Shown here in pieces: positions 48,417 to 60,012 of a stretch of 64,000 nt of DNA. The notes under the pieces were generated by a model. The model was not told the origin of the DNA, searched no databases, and saw nothing but the letters and a program-made list of their open reading frames with translations. Numbering within the stretch: the stretch's first letter is position 1; every line of letters begins with the position of its first letter. Source of the stretch: Diplocarpon mali (Eukaryota; Ascomycota; Leotiomycetes; Helotiales; Drepanopezizaceae); NCBI GenBank assembly GCA_024741835.1, contig JAENRP010000044.1, forward strand, positions 130,857 through 194,856. The letters are read 5' to 3'. The position numbers and the translations under genes were made by a program.

Positions 48417-50190
48417 ATGCCTGCGTATGCAACCCATTCCATGCGAGTTCAGGACATGCTAATCCAGGCAGGCCTGGCGACCAACATTTCAACTCGGGAG
48501 GCAAAGGATCCATCAACCCTTTCGACCCTGTCGTGCCACAGATCTCCGCCTACACCGCGAAGGAAATCGCTACACTGCAATCCCGCCTCGAGAAGCAACT
48601 GGGACCGGAATACATATCGAATCGAGCGGGGCCTGGGAACCAGAAAGTGCATTACCTGGCCGCGGAGAAATGCATCCAGCTGGCGAACGAAGTCTTCGGC
48701 TTCAATGGCTGGTCGAGCCAGATCATTGAAATTCAAGTTGATTTCATAGACGAGAATCCGACGACGCTCAAGGTCAGCTTGGGCTTGTCGGTGGTAGTGA
48801 GGGTTACATTGAAGGATGGGACGTTCCATGAGGATATCGGGTACGGGCATATGGAGAATGCTAAGGGGAAAGCGGCGGCATTTGAGAAGGCCAAGAAAGA
48901 GGGGACGACGGATGGGCTGAAGAGGGCTTTGAAGAACTTCGGTAATGTCCTGGGCAACTGTCTCTATGATAAGGACTACTTGAAGAACGTCACGAAGATG
49001 AAGGTAGGGTCAACAAAGTTTGACGCGGATAACTTGCACCGGCATTCGACATTTGCATCGATCAAGAGAGAGCCCGAGATCAAGCGGCCGGAGGAGAAGC
49101 TTCAGGTGATGGCCGCGGGGCCCAGTCTCAGTAGGTCTTATAACAGTATGCGCCGAGACTGTAATTGACCGCTATAGAATCCGAGGATACTCTGGATGAC
49201 GAGTTTGGAGGTTGGTGCCGCTTCCAGTTTTTCACTTGAACTTACTTATATGATTTAGATTTCGATGAAGCAGATTTCAGTGTTGCAGATCCAGACTCGC
49301 ACCCCGATGAAGTGACACTCCCGGAAGCAGCTGCAGCAGCTTCCTACCAGTTCATCAACGGTCGAAATGCCAACCCATCTTCAAATGCAGAATCGCCAGC
49401 TCAGCCTAAGCCTGCGGTGAACCACCCACAGACTAGAGGAGCATTGGGACGGCCAGCAAATGCAGGACCAGCTGCAAACAACAACAGCAGCCTTCCACCA
49501 CAACCCCAGACACCCAACAGCGGCTTTTCCAGATCCAACAGCGGAGCGACTCATAACATGCGTCCACATCCAGATCCCAACGCCCTTGTACGGCCAATGC
49601 AGCCACCACAGCCCGGTCCCGTCGTAGGAAGAGTCCTCAACCAACCCAGTCGCAACGGCCCTCCATCAGCCCCGGCCTCTCCAGGCCGCGTGAACAAACC
49701 CTCCTCCAACGATGACACAACATCTCTCCCACCTCAGGGGCAAGGTTTCTTCTCCGCTCGCGCAGCGACAATGCTACCCGAAGGCGTCCAAGCCGACAGC
49801 GCTGCCGCCGTCCCTATACCTGCACATCTCCCCGTCTTCAATCCACATGCCGAATCGCCCTCTATCAGGAAGACGCCCGGTATTGACCATAACTCATCCA
49901 AACCCTTGACGCGAGACCTCAAACACGTCTCGGGCTCCACCCCGGCCGTAGCTGGACCGGCAGCAGCTGCGGCGCCGAGACCAAATATCTTGAACCCGCA
50001 ACTAGATCTCGGGAGAAAGATTGGGCAGCCGGGAAGTCCCAGCCCGATGAACAGGAGCAATCAATATAAGCCACCATCTATGACGAAAAGACCCGTGGAT
50101 TCGCGGGCGCCGTTGCATGAATTGCCTTCGAACGGGACGATGGCTGGTGTTGATGGGGGCAATGTTAAAAGGCAGAGGTTAAGTGGTTGA
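48417..50190 (+). CDS. RAD52: DNA repair and recombination protein Rad52
   Basis: Four exons: 48417-48424 (8 bases), 48472-49130, 49178-49210, 49259-50190; 543 residues. It begins M-P-A-P-G-D-Q-H and continues GSINPFDPVVPQISAYTAKE into the conserved Rad52/22 domain (about residues 30-210): KVHYLAAEKCIQLANEVFGF, NGWSSQI, VVVRVTLKDGTFHEDIGYGH, KGKAAAFEKAKKEGTTDGLK, RALKNFGNVLGNCLYDKDYL. The C-terminal 320 residues are disordered, Pro/Ala/Asn-rich, with an acidic DDEFGDFDEADFSV patch that in the family relates to RPA/Rad51 contact. It anneals single strands and loads Rad51 in homologous recombination. Exon 3 is only 33 bases. The eight-base first coding exon is required for the family start. The end is KRQRLSG. 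Convergent with the UBX gene. Confidence 0.94.
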
Positions 50191-50699
50191 CTTTGAGTTG
50201 TTGGAGATATCTTTATCAGCATTGCGTTTGTTGCTCTTGGCGTTGGGACGGATATGATCGAAGCTGTCTAACTTTATTACACCCTTGCTGGACATCAGAC
50301 ATAGCTGGGATTCGAGACGGAGTTTGCAGAACCGCACTAGCACGTCTGGCTTTGCAGGGACGTGTAGGTACAGGAGTTTTGGAAGATTGAAAATCAAATG
50401 ATCGGAGCCTGGCCAGAAGAGCCAGTGCACTCATCGTGCAATCGTTGCCGTACGGGCTTGTCTGGTCCTGTTTAACCACAGACCAGCGGAATTTACGGAG
50501 AAGTATTTATCCAGCAGCAGCAGCCACCGGCTCAGACACATTACACCACCCTCCCGTAACATGCCAATGGCCCCCAACTCCGCCCAATGCCGTCCGTAAC
50601 CCAACGCACGTAAATCAAAATATCTTCATGGCTCAGCCTGTGACCCATGCGCGAGAACATCTTACCAGGCTCCATTTCTGTGCTGTCCTGCTCGCCGTC
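50191..50699. other. convergent intergenic region RAD52/UBX
   Basis: 0.5 kb between stop codons; no ORF of note apart from shadows of the UBX gene. Confidence 0.65.
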
Positions 50700-51876
50700 T
50701 CACTTGACGATCAACACGGCACTCGGCGCCAGCCCAGCCTCCTTCAGCGTCAAACCAAAGTCAATGCCACCAGAGAACGTCTTCTTCGGAAAAGTCATTG
50801 TGAAGCTCTCGACCGGCCCACCATTCTCCGTCTCCAGCGCCTGGGCCACCTCGAAGAGCGTCGTCTGGGCTGGGAAAGTCTTCATCACCACCCCTGTCGC
50901 AGTCTGCAGTCTCAGCCTGGCGTCTGTGACGACCTTCTTCGCGATGGGCGCCGCGCTGGTGGAGGATGCTTGGGCGGCGGCGATGCTTGGGTCGGGGGGA
51001 GGGGCTCTGCCTTCGCGCTCGGCTTTCTGGGCTTCGGCTTTAAGGCGGCGGGCTTCCTTGTCGGCAGCTATCTTCTCTTGGATGCGGCGCTTGGCGGCGA
51101 GGTCGTCAATCTTCTCCTGGCGCTTCTTCGCGGCGGCCTTGATCTGCTCTTGCTTGGCGAGGTTCTCCTTTGCGTCTTGGACTTCCTTGGTGGCCTTCAT
51201 GCGGATTTTCTGGAAAGTAGGTCATGTCAGATGCATATCCTTGAAGGAGAGAGCTTTACGGGTAAGTGAAGAGAGGGTGTATGGTTAGGGGGGGGGAGAG
51301 CGTAATGTACCTCGTTAGCCTTGGCCTCCTCTCGATCTTGGATGGACTTGAGCGCCTTTCGGGCTGCAGCTTTCTCACGCAGCTCCTCTAGCTTCTGCTT
51401 CTTCTCCTCCTCTGTTAGAGGCGCGATCTCTTCAGTGGACTCCGAGTAGTTTGAATGGCCGCTATGGTAGATCTCCAGTCAGTACTCGATACCCCTCCAT
51501 TTATCGCAGTCGGGAAGCATACGTGCGCTCTCCATGAGCCTGCGCCTGCATCATACTTCGGAGCTTCTTCCCACAGTCGTCGCAGACCATTGACTTGGCA
51601 ATCTCTCCAGCTTCGAGGGGTTTGGCTTCGACCGATTGGTTCCCTTCCTCCTCGTCGACGGTGGTCGCATTCGAGGCCTCGATTTCCTCGACAGACTTAT
51701 CCGCATTATCCTCAAGCCATGTCAGAGCTCCTTGCACTGAAGGAAGGTAACATGTTAGCGCAGAGATCATAGTCATAAGAGCGTGCCAACGTACAATTTC
51801 CCGTCTTCTTGACGGCCAGCTCAGCTTTCTTTGAGTCGAAGCCCATCTCCAGAAGGAGAGCCAGATCTCCAGCCAT
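50700..51876 (-). CDS. UBA-UBX domain protein (UBXN1/SAKS1-like)
   Basis: Four exons: 51795-51876, 51523-51736, 51311-51461, 50700-51209; 318 residues. The N-terminal UBA domain (MAGDLALLLEMGFDSKKAEL, then QGALTWLEDNAD) should bind ubiquitin. A Cys pair CDDCGKKLRSMMQAQAHGER suggests a degenerate zinc-binding segment. Next is a long charged coiled coil (about 115-220: KKQKLEELREKAAARKALK, KRRIQEKIAADKEARRLKAE). The C-terminal UBX domain (about 240-318) includes RLRLQTATGVVMKTFPAQTT and the FPKKTF turn, which normally carries the FPR motif that docks on Cdc48/p97. Here it reads FPKKTF, a conservative variant. It should act as a Cdc48 adaptor in the cytosol. Splice phases agree. Divergent from SCS2. 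Confidence 0.9.
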
Positions 51877-52406
51877 GATGGAAATATGCGTGGCAGATTG
51901 ACAGAATTGATGGAATAATGGGGATTTTCAAAGCAGAGCAGTAGATATTTTACCGGTTATGGAGAAGGCTGTAAAGTGGGAAGATTTTGGGAGTTTAGAC
52001 GGAGGAGTTTGCAAAAGAAATTCCAGCCGACTATTGTAGGCTGCTTCTAACCAGGACAGATGACGTTCTAGCGAGCTGCTACCAGATCATCATCCACAGT
52101 GGAGCCAGCCGAACTCCACCGTTACATACCAGACGAGCACAGGCCAGACAGAGAGTGAATACGAAAGATAAAGACAACAAAGACGAAAATCGAGCTCTTC
52201 TTCCACGGATCCCTACAGATACCCTTCCTTCACTCGCACAATCACTTCTCCCTCTGCATCTCCATCTGCATCTTCCTCAGCAGCCTCGCCTTTGTCTCGA
52301 TCTGTCAACGTTCACGACGACAGACTCGATACAAGTGCCCAGCTTGTTCCTGTACATTACCCAGCACTTCTGCCCACTCCCAACATAATTTCGAACACCA
52401 GCTATC
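51877..52406. promoter_or_regulatory. region between divergent UBX and SCS2 genes
   Basis: 0.53 kb with CT-rich leader toward SCS2 (52200-52400). No specific site recognised. Confidence 0.55.
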
Positions 52407-53581
52407 ATGTCGGTTGAGATTGAACCCGTCGAGTTGGCCTTTGCCCGTAGGTGGCTGTTCTGCTATTGTGCCCGGGTTGATGCTGATCAAGGAACAGGGC
52501 CATTTACCACCGAGGTCTCCCAGTCGCTCAAGATCCGCAACAGCAGCCACACACCTGTCGCTTTCAAGGTACGTCTCTCCGGCCTGCGCTGCTAATTATT
52601 TGAAGTTATGCTGACCGGGTGGTTCAATCTGCAGGTCAAGACCACGGCTCCCAAGCAGTACGTCCCCCTCGTCAACCTACCTCGGTCACATGTTGACCAG
52701 GCTACAGATACTGTGTCCGCCCAAATTCTGGGAGAATCGAGCCCGGAAAAGATGTTGAGGTTACCGGTATGTGCTTCTGCTGGAAGATCTCTTGTGGATA
52801 TGCTTCAGTGCTGATGAACGCAGTTCTGCTGCAGGCCATGAGACAAGATCCCCCGCTCGATACCAAGTGTAGAGATAAGTTCCTCGTTCAGACTGTTGCT
52901 GTTACCGCCGATAAGCAGTTCACCAACATTGCATCGATCGTAAGGTATACGAATCTCAAGCGCATACAATTTGCTGACAGGACACAGTGGCAGCACGTCG
53001 ACGAGGCCGAGAGATCAAGCGTCCAGGAGAAGAAGATCCGAGTCACCTACCTTGCACCAGGAAGCGCCCCAGCTGTAATTACACCTGCAAAGAAAGTCGC
53101 AAATGGCACGACCCATACCTCAGTAGGTTACTCTTCCAGCATATCAGACGAGAGCTAACCATCGCAGGCTGATCCCGATTCCGCTCCTCCAGCATATAGC
53201 ACCCAACGTTCCCCATCTCCAGAAGAGTCCTACACCCCCGATACCCGCCGCTCTGCCATGGGAACTTCCAAGTACGATACGGAGACCCCAACCGCCAAGT
53301 CCTCTTCCTCAAACCTCGCAACCTCGATTCCAGCCGCAGTCGGCAATCCCGTTCCCTTGTCCTACGAAGAGATGAAGGTCAAGCTCGCAGATGCTCAAGC
53401 CACAATCGCAAGCTATGCCCAAGAAGGTGGTGTGCGGGCGCGCAAGGTTGTCAAGGGAGAGACCAGAAATGAGACCGTCAACGAGATTGCACATCACGTA
53501 CAAAGCAGCCAGGGCGTGCCTCTTCAGATTGTTGCTGCGCTTTGCCTGATAAGCTTCTTGCTCGCGTACCTCTTCTTCTAA
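52407..53581 (+). CDS. SCS2: VAP-family ER membrane protein (Scs2-like)
   Basis: Seven exons: 52407-52446, 52498-52568, 52635-52657, 52708-52766, 52824-52939, 52988-53122, 53168-53581; 285 residues. The MSP domain (1-125) shows LAFARPFTTEVSQSLKIRNS, VAFKVKTTAPKQYCVRPNSG, RIEPGKDVEV, LLQAMRQDPPLDTKCRDKFL and IWQHVDEAERSSVQEKKIRV. The KTTAPK and KCRDKFL basic face binds FFAT motifs. A Pro/Ser linker follows, then a short coiled coil (EEMKVKLADAQATIASYAQE) and a C-terminal tail anchor of about 20 residues (VPLQIVAALCLISFLLAYLF). Scs2 tethers the ER to the plasma membrane and other organelles. Reading through intron 3 gives a false frame (PLVNLPRSH); only the acceptor at 52707 restores YCVRPNSG. 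Exon 3 is just 23 bases. Divergent from the UBX gene. Confidence 0.93.
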
Positions 53582-55465
53582 GCCCCTGTCTCTTCGTGGG
53601 GTAGAGGTATGTTAGGACCGAGCACACGACCAGACGGCATATTCAGGCAAATATTGGTCGACAGTACAAAGCCTCTTGAAAGGGCACGATACAGGATCCT
53701 ACATGTGCATTCCCTGGAAGAAGGGACGGCGGCAGGGTTCGATAATGGATATGGCATGGCGTTCTCCTCGACTTAGATCACGACACCAAACGACAGAAAT
53801 CTTTCTCCTACACCTTGTACTCTATTGCGCCATTGGAGCAGTCAGCCAACCGTCACGGAAGCATGTTTTCTCGCGAATCTCCCCCCTAATGTCCCACTTC
53901 GTTTTCTGCATGCAAGCGCCCCTGCTTTTGAGTCGACATATCGTGGGAGTGGGTGGCTGAGAAGGCAAGCTCTGTTTTCTAGCGACTTGGTAGCTCGTAG
54001 AGGCACCTACAGGTGGCGACTAAGGAAATGCCGTAATCTTACAGATTCTCGTTGTTATTCTCCGCACATGGTATACTGTGATTTGATTGCGCCGTCTTTT
54101 TCCTGACTGAGAAGGGCTCAAGGTCGTGAGAGAAATCTTCCTGCCAAGTGTTGGTTTGCTCGAGACGGGACGTATGAATTTGACTTGGGGCTCCCTTTCT
54201 GTGGATGCACTGCTCAGCCAGAGATATGCCTAGCAGTATTGCCGGCTCACCAAATTCACTCTTTATTGACTCTTCCAATGAGCCCCACCAGCCATGAAAA
54301 GTAACGAGGGGAGTCTCATCTAGAGCTCTGTTCCAAGTTATTTGTTACAGGGATGTAAGGATCTATTTTGCTCTCTCTCTCCCATCTTTTGAAAACTGAC
54401 GGCGTGACCAAGATAAACTACAGCTGTACACCCTCGGTCAGCGTTGGAGTAACGCGGCGCCAGCAGCGTGTTCCTCCGTACATTTAAATATTCCAAGATT
54501 CATTGCACGCGAGTGTTTGTCGAGATGTGTGAATCTGAAATAGGATAGTGGATGCTTGGCCTGTTAGAATGGCAGGTCAAGATCTGATGAAAGCAGAGCC
54601 TGCGTTTCTGAGATACGCACGATTCATACAGCTTGTTTTATATACGTATCAACCTTCTCAGGAGTAATTTTTGGCAGTTCAGACAGATGCCTCTATCTAC
54701 GGACCAGCTCTCGTTGCATTACTTGTACGCACTTGGCTCTCTTGACCTCGCTCGTCGGTGGGTATGGTGCTTTTGTAAGAGTGCGCGCTGGTGCCTCGAA
54801 CAGAGTCCGATGTTTGACGTTGTTGCATATCACATGTCTGCCTCGTGATCTACTGCAGTCTCCAAGGTCTTTGTTACGATGCTGAACCCCTGAGCTCCCT
54901 TTGGTATTCGATTTCCGATTCACGACAAACCCCAGGGACCGCGTCTGTAATACGAGCCGCGCGCGGCAGACGGTGGAGCTGGAGAATTGGATACAAACCT
55001 GTCCCCGCTGCTCGACGCTCCAGAATCCCCAGACTGGGCACACAACGCGTTAAGGGGAAAGTGTTTCTCAACCCTGGAGTCTTGGTAGCCGAGGGCCTGC
55101 AGTCTGGTCGCTTTGCTCTCTGCAATCTCGAGATCTTGAAGTTACTTGGCTATCAGGGCGGAGTTTCAATCTCGTAGCGTGGAAGGGGTTTGTCGCCATA
55201 AGGGAGGTGATGGAGCGAGTTCTTTGACAGCGGGGGTCTACTCGGCAGCAAGAGCTTCTCTTGGAGGCAGCGTTCCTACAGATCAGATACTGGCTGGAAC
55301 TCTCTCCTACATCGTAAGCCGACCAGAGCCAGACCTCGCCCGGGAGGTGAAGAAACTGGCTGCCTCGGCCAACGCTCGCCTTTCTGGGGCCGTCTTTGCA
55401 GCGACCTGGATACGCCTTGCGCGGTCGAGCAAGCATCGACGAAGACCCAAATACCTGGTTCTAGG
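53582..55465. other. intergenic region downstream of SCS2
   Basis: 1.9 kb. Several medium ORFs (for example 54845-55177) have no recognisable similarity and conflict across strands. No gene supported. Confidence 0.5.
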
Positions 55466-55994
55466 ATGTCGTTCCTCGTCGAGCGTGCCAACATATTCTC
55501 ACGCATACGTAGTCGACCCTCGCCCACGATTCAGCGCATCAGGAGGCACTCGTGAGAAGAAGAGTATCCTGCAGGACTGTACGGTATGTAGATATCCATT
55601 GCGCCCCCTCGGCAAAACCTCGAGTGCCTGCATCCATCCCTCATCCCGATCGTGCGTCTCGATATGCTCGCGTTGACACGGGGGGGTGCTGATTGCAGGA
55701 GAGACAGAACTACGGGCAAGATTTGGATACGCCTCTCGTCCTCCAGATGCCTGATCGTGAGCCCTTCCTACCAAGCCCGGCATCATCTGAGCTGCGAGGC
55801 GGTGTTTGGAGAAGTACCGGGGATTGGCTTTGTGTCGATCTCACGCTGTTCTGCAGTCCGAATCTGCGATACTGGATGTCTACCAGCAAGCAAGATCCGG
55901 TGGTGATCTCGAGACGACTGCCCGGCGAAGCGTATATGTGGAGTCGGACGTCTCCGATGCGGCAACGATAATTTCTACTACAGTGATAGAATGA
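55466..55994 (+). CDS. possible spliced small gene, start unresolved
   Basis: Not recognised. Three pieces can be joined in phase: a frame ending TREKKSILQDCT at 55583 with a strong GTATGT donor, 55699-55803 (ERQNYGQDLDTPLVLQMPDR ... SSELRGG), and 55857-55994 (SESAILDVYQQARSGGDLET ... AATIISTTVIE, then TAG). The first intron (55584-55698) ends GATTGCAG; the second (55804-55856) has a weak GTTTGG donor and TGCAG acceptor. The frame of the first piece has no ATG. ATG 55466 (MSFLVERANIFSRIRSRPSP) lies in another frame and meets TGA at 55547, one frame step away. Either a further intron, a frameshift (pseudogene or error), or chance explains this. Composition of the last two pieces is protein-like. 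Confidence 0.25.
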
Positions 55995-56227
55995 CAAGGG
56001 GGTAGCAGACTTGCAGAATTCAAAGAGAGACATCTTCGCGAGGGGCCAGCTTTAACCTCAACTTCTTCTCTCTTCTCGTCATGATTATTTGTGCTCCCGC
56101 CTGTCTTCCAATTCCTTTCTGCTTTGACATTTCCGCTGCGGCATTCCTGAACTCGACGTGTGCAGTTCTTCCGATCAGGGATAAAGCCATGAGCAAACCT
56201 ATCTAGGCCTGCATAATTCGAGTTGGG

Positions 56228-56268
56228 CTTTTTTTTTCTTCGCTAGTTTTTTTTTTTAATTTTTTTTT
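56228..56268 (+). repeat. poly-T tract, interrupted
   Basis: Three runs of 8 to 9 T separated by CTTCGCTAG and AA. Confidence 0.9.
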
Positions 56269-57446
56269 CAAGACCCTCTCTCGAGGGGTGTAATATTGTT
56301 GAAATCACTCAACGCCTGGCCTAGTCCAGGTGCCAAATACCTGAGAACTTCACCGAAGCAGGGGTCGCGAACATTTGATGCCCACTGATATCGCCAGCTG
56401 CTTTATCTATCTGTCTCGGGTATATGCTGTTGCCCTTCCTCTCTTTTTGTCCCTTTATTTTTATCGCGCTCTATTGGCACACTCCAGTGTATAATTACAG
56501 GGCCCTGAGGCGGCGCAGGAAGAGTTTGCAGGTGGGAAAACACAGCCATCGATGTTCCAGTCCTTCAAATCCGAATCGGAAAGTTGGTAGCCCGTGCTTC
56601 GAATCTTCGATGTAGAAAGCAGCTAAATATCTGGGTGCGGGACTGCGCCCTTGGAAGCTGTCGCTTGATTAACAACTGGCGGCCCTACAAGGTTGTTAGG
56701 TCTTTGCTTGAACTCCTGAGAGGAACGGAAGAAAGCACTGAAGTTTGTAGGCTAGCCTTCTTCTAGTATCATCATTTAGGGTTCAAGGGATATTCTCCAT
56801 CTCCGAGAAAACACAAGATGCCTTGCTGTGCAACTTGCTGTGCAAGCCGGCAAGAGGGTTCCGCGGATCTGATACCCGCACGGGCGGCTCCTCTCCGGTT
56901 CTCTCTCGCTCCCGCGACCTCCTGGACAGCTCGAGGCGATCTTCTGAAGGCCGCTTCTTACCATACGAAGTCACGGCCCACCTAGCCACGCAATAGCCGA
57001 GAGTAAACAAGCTCGCTTAATCCCATCCCCTGGTCGAGTAGTCGCACATACACACCCCTCGTACTTCGCCACCCCTCGTAATTCACGTGAAGCCTTGAGC
57101 TGAACGGAGTGCGCGCAATCCCAGCATGAGACTTGACTCATCCTGGCGGCGAGCATCGTCCTTTCGGGACTCGATTTATTCGGCGAGATGCGAATACATG
57201 CCCACGATCATCTCGATCATTTCTAGTGTCAGGATTCGTAGCCTTTCGGACGTTAAACCCGGCGAGATCTCTCCCGAGATGAAAGCAGAACGTCACGTAT
57301 TCCCAAACTCCAACCACTCATAGTGAGAGAAGCCATGAATGGGCCCTTCTGCGCTTGTGTCGCAACTAGAGAGGACTCAGTGGTGTGCATGGAGGACGCA
57401 CTGCATTACTGTGCTAAAGCTACTTGAGGCGTTTCCCCTGGACAGA

Positions 57447-57476
57447 AAGGTGCTAGTCATCTTCCACTAGCACCTT
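57447..57476. repeat. perfect inverted repeat, 11-base arms, 8-base loop
   Basis: AAGGTGCTAGT at 57447-57457 pairs with ACTAGCACCTT at 57466-57476 around loop CATCTTCC. No mismatch. Confidence 0.9.
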
Positions 57477-57510
57477 GGAGGATGACGACCACCTTCAGTG
57501 ACATCTAACA

Positions 57511-57536
57511 ATACCATGGCATGTATGCCATGGTAT
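57511..57536. repeat. perfect inverted repeat, 12-base arms, 2-base spacer
   Basis: ATACCATGGCAT at 57511-57522 pairs with ATGCCATGGTAT at 57525-57536, spacer GT. Lies 34 bases after the previous hairpin. Confidence 0.95.
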
Positions 57537-59227
57537 CTGCATGATCGAGGGTGACAACATTGTGACAACAGCAGAGTGTTTGGCAACAGACTCCCACTGA
57601 CCCGCCCTTCACCCTCTTGACTTTAAATGACCACATGGACAAGCAAGACAAGAGTCGATGAAGTCGAGGAGATCAATACCACCGGTCAAGCTGAACTCTA
57701 GAGCAACGAGCAAGTACAAAGCAGAGATCGAGCTTGCTGATACGCCTGCTCGGCGTCGCTCCAGCATAAAGAACCCACCTCCCAAGCTCGCAAACTAATC
57801 TGTTCCATCATAGCCAGACCTTCGAGCCCGTCTGGCCAGTAGTCGCGTCGGCGGCATCTACGTCCTCAGAAGCCTGTCCTGCCAGCAGGAGTCAGAATGC
57901 TCGATTCTGTGAAGCTCAGCGGCCAGGGTATCTGAAGCTGTGGAGATGACTCGAGGCCTGTACTCATAGACCGATCCACAGTCCTGTGAGCTCGCCCTCC
58001 GGCTCCCAACTCTCAAGGCACGTATCAGGTCAAGGGAAAGAGGCGTCGACTTGCTGGCTGACCTGCTCAGTTATATATCAGCGCAACGGCACGAGGGGTG
58101 TTGCCCGCCGTCAAGCCGTGGGGGGTAAAAGCGAAGACGGCCAAGGAGGGCCATGAGTGCAGCGGAGCCGCACTAGCCAGCATAAGACCTCGCGCCCTGC
58201 CTCAGTGCGGGTTGGAGAAGCCAGCACCGGCTTTATATCTTCCAAGAAGGCAAGCCGAGCCATGATGATGATAGTGATCGCAGACAAGAAGTGACAGCAG
58301 CGGGGAATCCGACAGCAACCTGTTTGCTCTCACTAGGCATTGTGTACTCTTCTCAATAGAATAGATCCCCCCCAGGTGAATCAAGTGATTGCACGGATTC
58401 TTGAGAAGAGATTATTCTAGCCAGTATATAGAGGAGCATCTGGAGCTCAAGCCGAGAGCGAGGGAGCACAGCCACCTCGGCCAAAACAACAGCATCGAAA
58501 CAGCAACGATAGCAAACCTTCCCAGCAACCCCCATCCACCCTCACAATCTGTTGGATTCACAAGGTATGCACACCAAGAGGGAGGGAGAATGGATTCTGT
58601 TGTTGGTTGTATTCGTTAATGATTGTGATGATTCTAAGAAGAGGGAGAGGTCTCAACTAAAGTAATGCTGCCTATGCCAAGGCTTTGCATGTGACCCTCC
58701 ACGTGACCGCTATTCACTATATTCGTACACCATCAAACCACAGACTCTCTCTCCCTCCTGTCCCAAGTACACGCCCAGTATACGCAGCAGCCTCACATCC
58801 TCTCCCCGTCCGAGCACGACCCGGGGAATATTCTCTCTTCTCTTCTTCCCTCTCCCCCATCCTCCCTCCCACGCCAGTCTCGCAGCACAATCACCTGCAC
58901 GCCCGCGCAAAACATCCCCCCCTCGACCGATCCTACCCACGGCATCACCTGCCACCACCAACACAGCTGCTCTCCACCCACGCGCTCCAGACCCCCAGCG
59001 CCAACAAGGCATCTCGCGATTCCTGTCCCGTGACCTAGTGCCCGTCCTGCAGAGAGCAGAGAGCAGAGCACCAGCCGCAGGCATACCGCCGGATCATCCC
59101 AGAAAACGGAGTCTCAACGTGGGAGCAGGCAGAGCTGTTGCGAGTCCTCACGCGTGGCGCTCGCGGCCAGGATGAGCGGCGTGTTACTATGCGTGGCTTG
59201 ACCGCTCGTTACTTGGTACAAGGTCTA

Positions 59228-59306
59228 CCGTTATATATACTATTATACATACCATTATATATACCATTACATACACTATTACACATACTAATATATACAT
59301 ACTCAT
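59228..59306 (+). repeat. AT-rich tandem tract (about 10-base period)
   Basis: Imperfect copies of ATACCATTAT / ATACTATTAC. Lies in the gene-free region upstream of CT-rich DNA. Confidence 0.8.
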
Positions 59307-60012
59307 TTCATACGCGCAGTAAGAGACTAGATTAAAAGCTGCAGGAATCAGACAGTCTCACAAAGCAGCTTATCAGTAGAGAGAGAGTATAAATCGCTTG
59401 ACTGTAGTAGGGAGAGGGCAAATCACTTGTACATTTGCAGCTGGCTAGTGCGGTCCTCTCCTTCTCCCTCCTCTCCCTTTCCCTACCCACCCATCCCCAT
59501 GCTCTCTACTCCACCTCTGAACATCACAGAATCCCCAGACCCGCCAGATCCCTCACCCAAGGTCCCTCACCTCAGGTCCCTCAACGACAGCTAAACCCAT
59601 TCCAAGCCGAAATCTACAACCAAAACTGAGATTGTGTAAACTCCCGTGCCTGCAAGATTCCTCCCAAGCTTTCCCAGGAGCGGCTGGGGTCGAGCTGGCT
59701 GAGAAAGGAGAGAGGGAAGAGGACGGGTACGGAAGAGGAGAAAAGGAGAGAGGGAGAGAGGAGAGGGTAGCTTCGGCTAGCCTGTCTATCAATCTACGTA
59801 CCTGTCATGGGTCCTCTTCTCGGTATCTATACACTCCATGCTACTCCCTCACGAGTGCCACCTGTCCCGTCCATCGTGTCCATCTTCGCTCTCTTCTCAT
59901 AAAGATCATGTTCAAGGCACCGGAACGCCCACGACCCATGCGATCATATGTACACCTCTTCCCCCTCTGCCCAATTCAACCCAGCTAGTGTCCAGAGAAC
60001 CCAGCAGCCGAT

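Larger units (their letters stand above)
55995..60012. other. 4 kb region without a supported gene
   Basis: Holds poly-T (56228-56268), two hairpins (57447-57476 and 57511-57536), a stretch at 57600-58560 that reads patchily like interrupted coding sequence (see findings), CT-rich DNA (58740-58980) and an AT-rich tandem tract (59228-59306). ORFs are short and contradictory on the two strands. Confidence 0.5.

Noticed and set aside
50436..51269. 277-codon plus-strand ORF
   Set aside because: Antisense to the UBX gene; Leu-rich mirror of a coiled coil.
52608..52814. ORF reading QYVPLVNLPRSHVDQ
   Set aside because: It reads through intron 3 of the VAP gene; splicing at 52707 restores the conserved YCVRPNSG.
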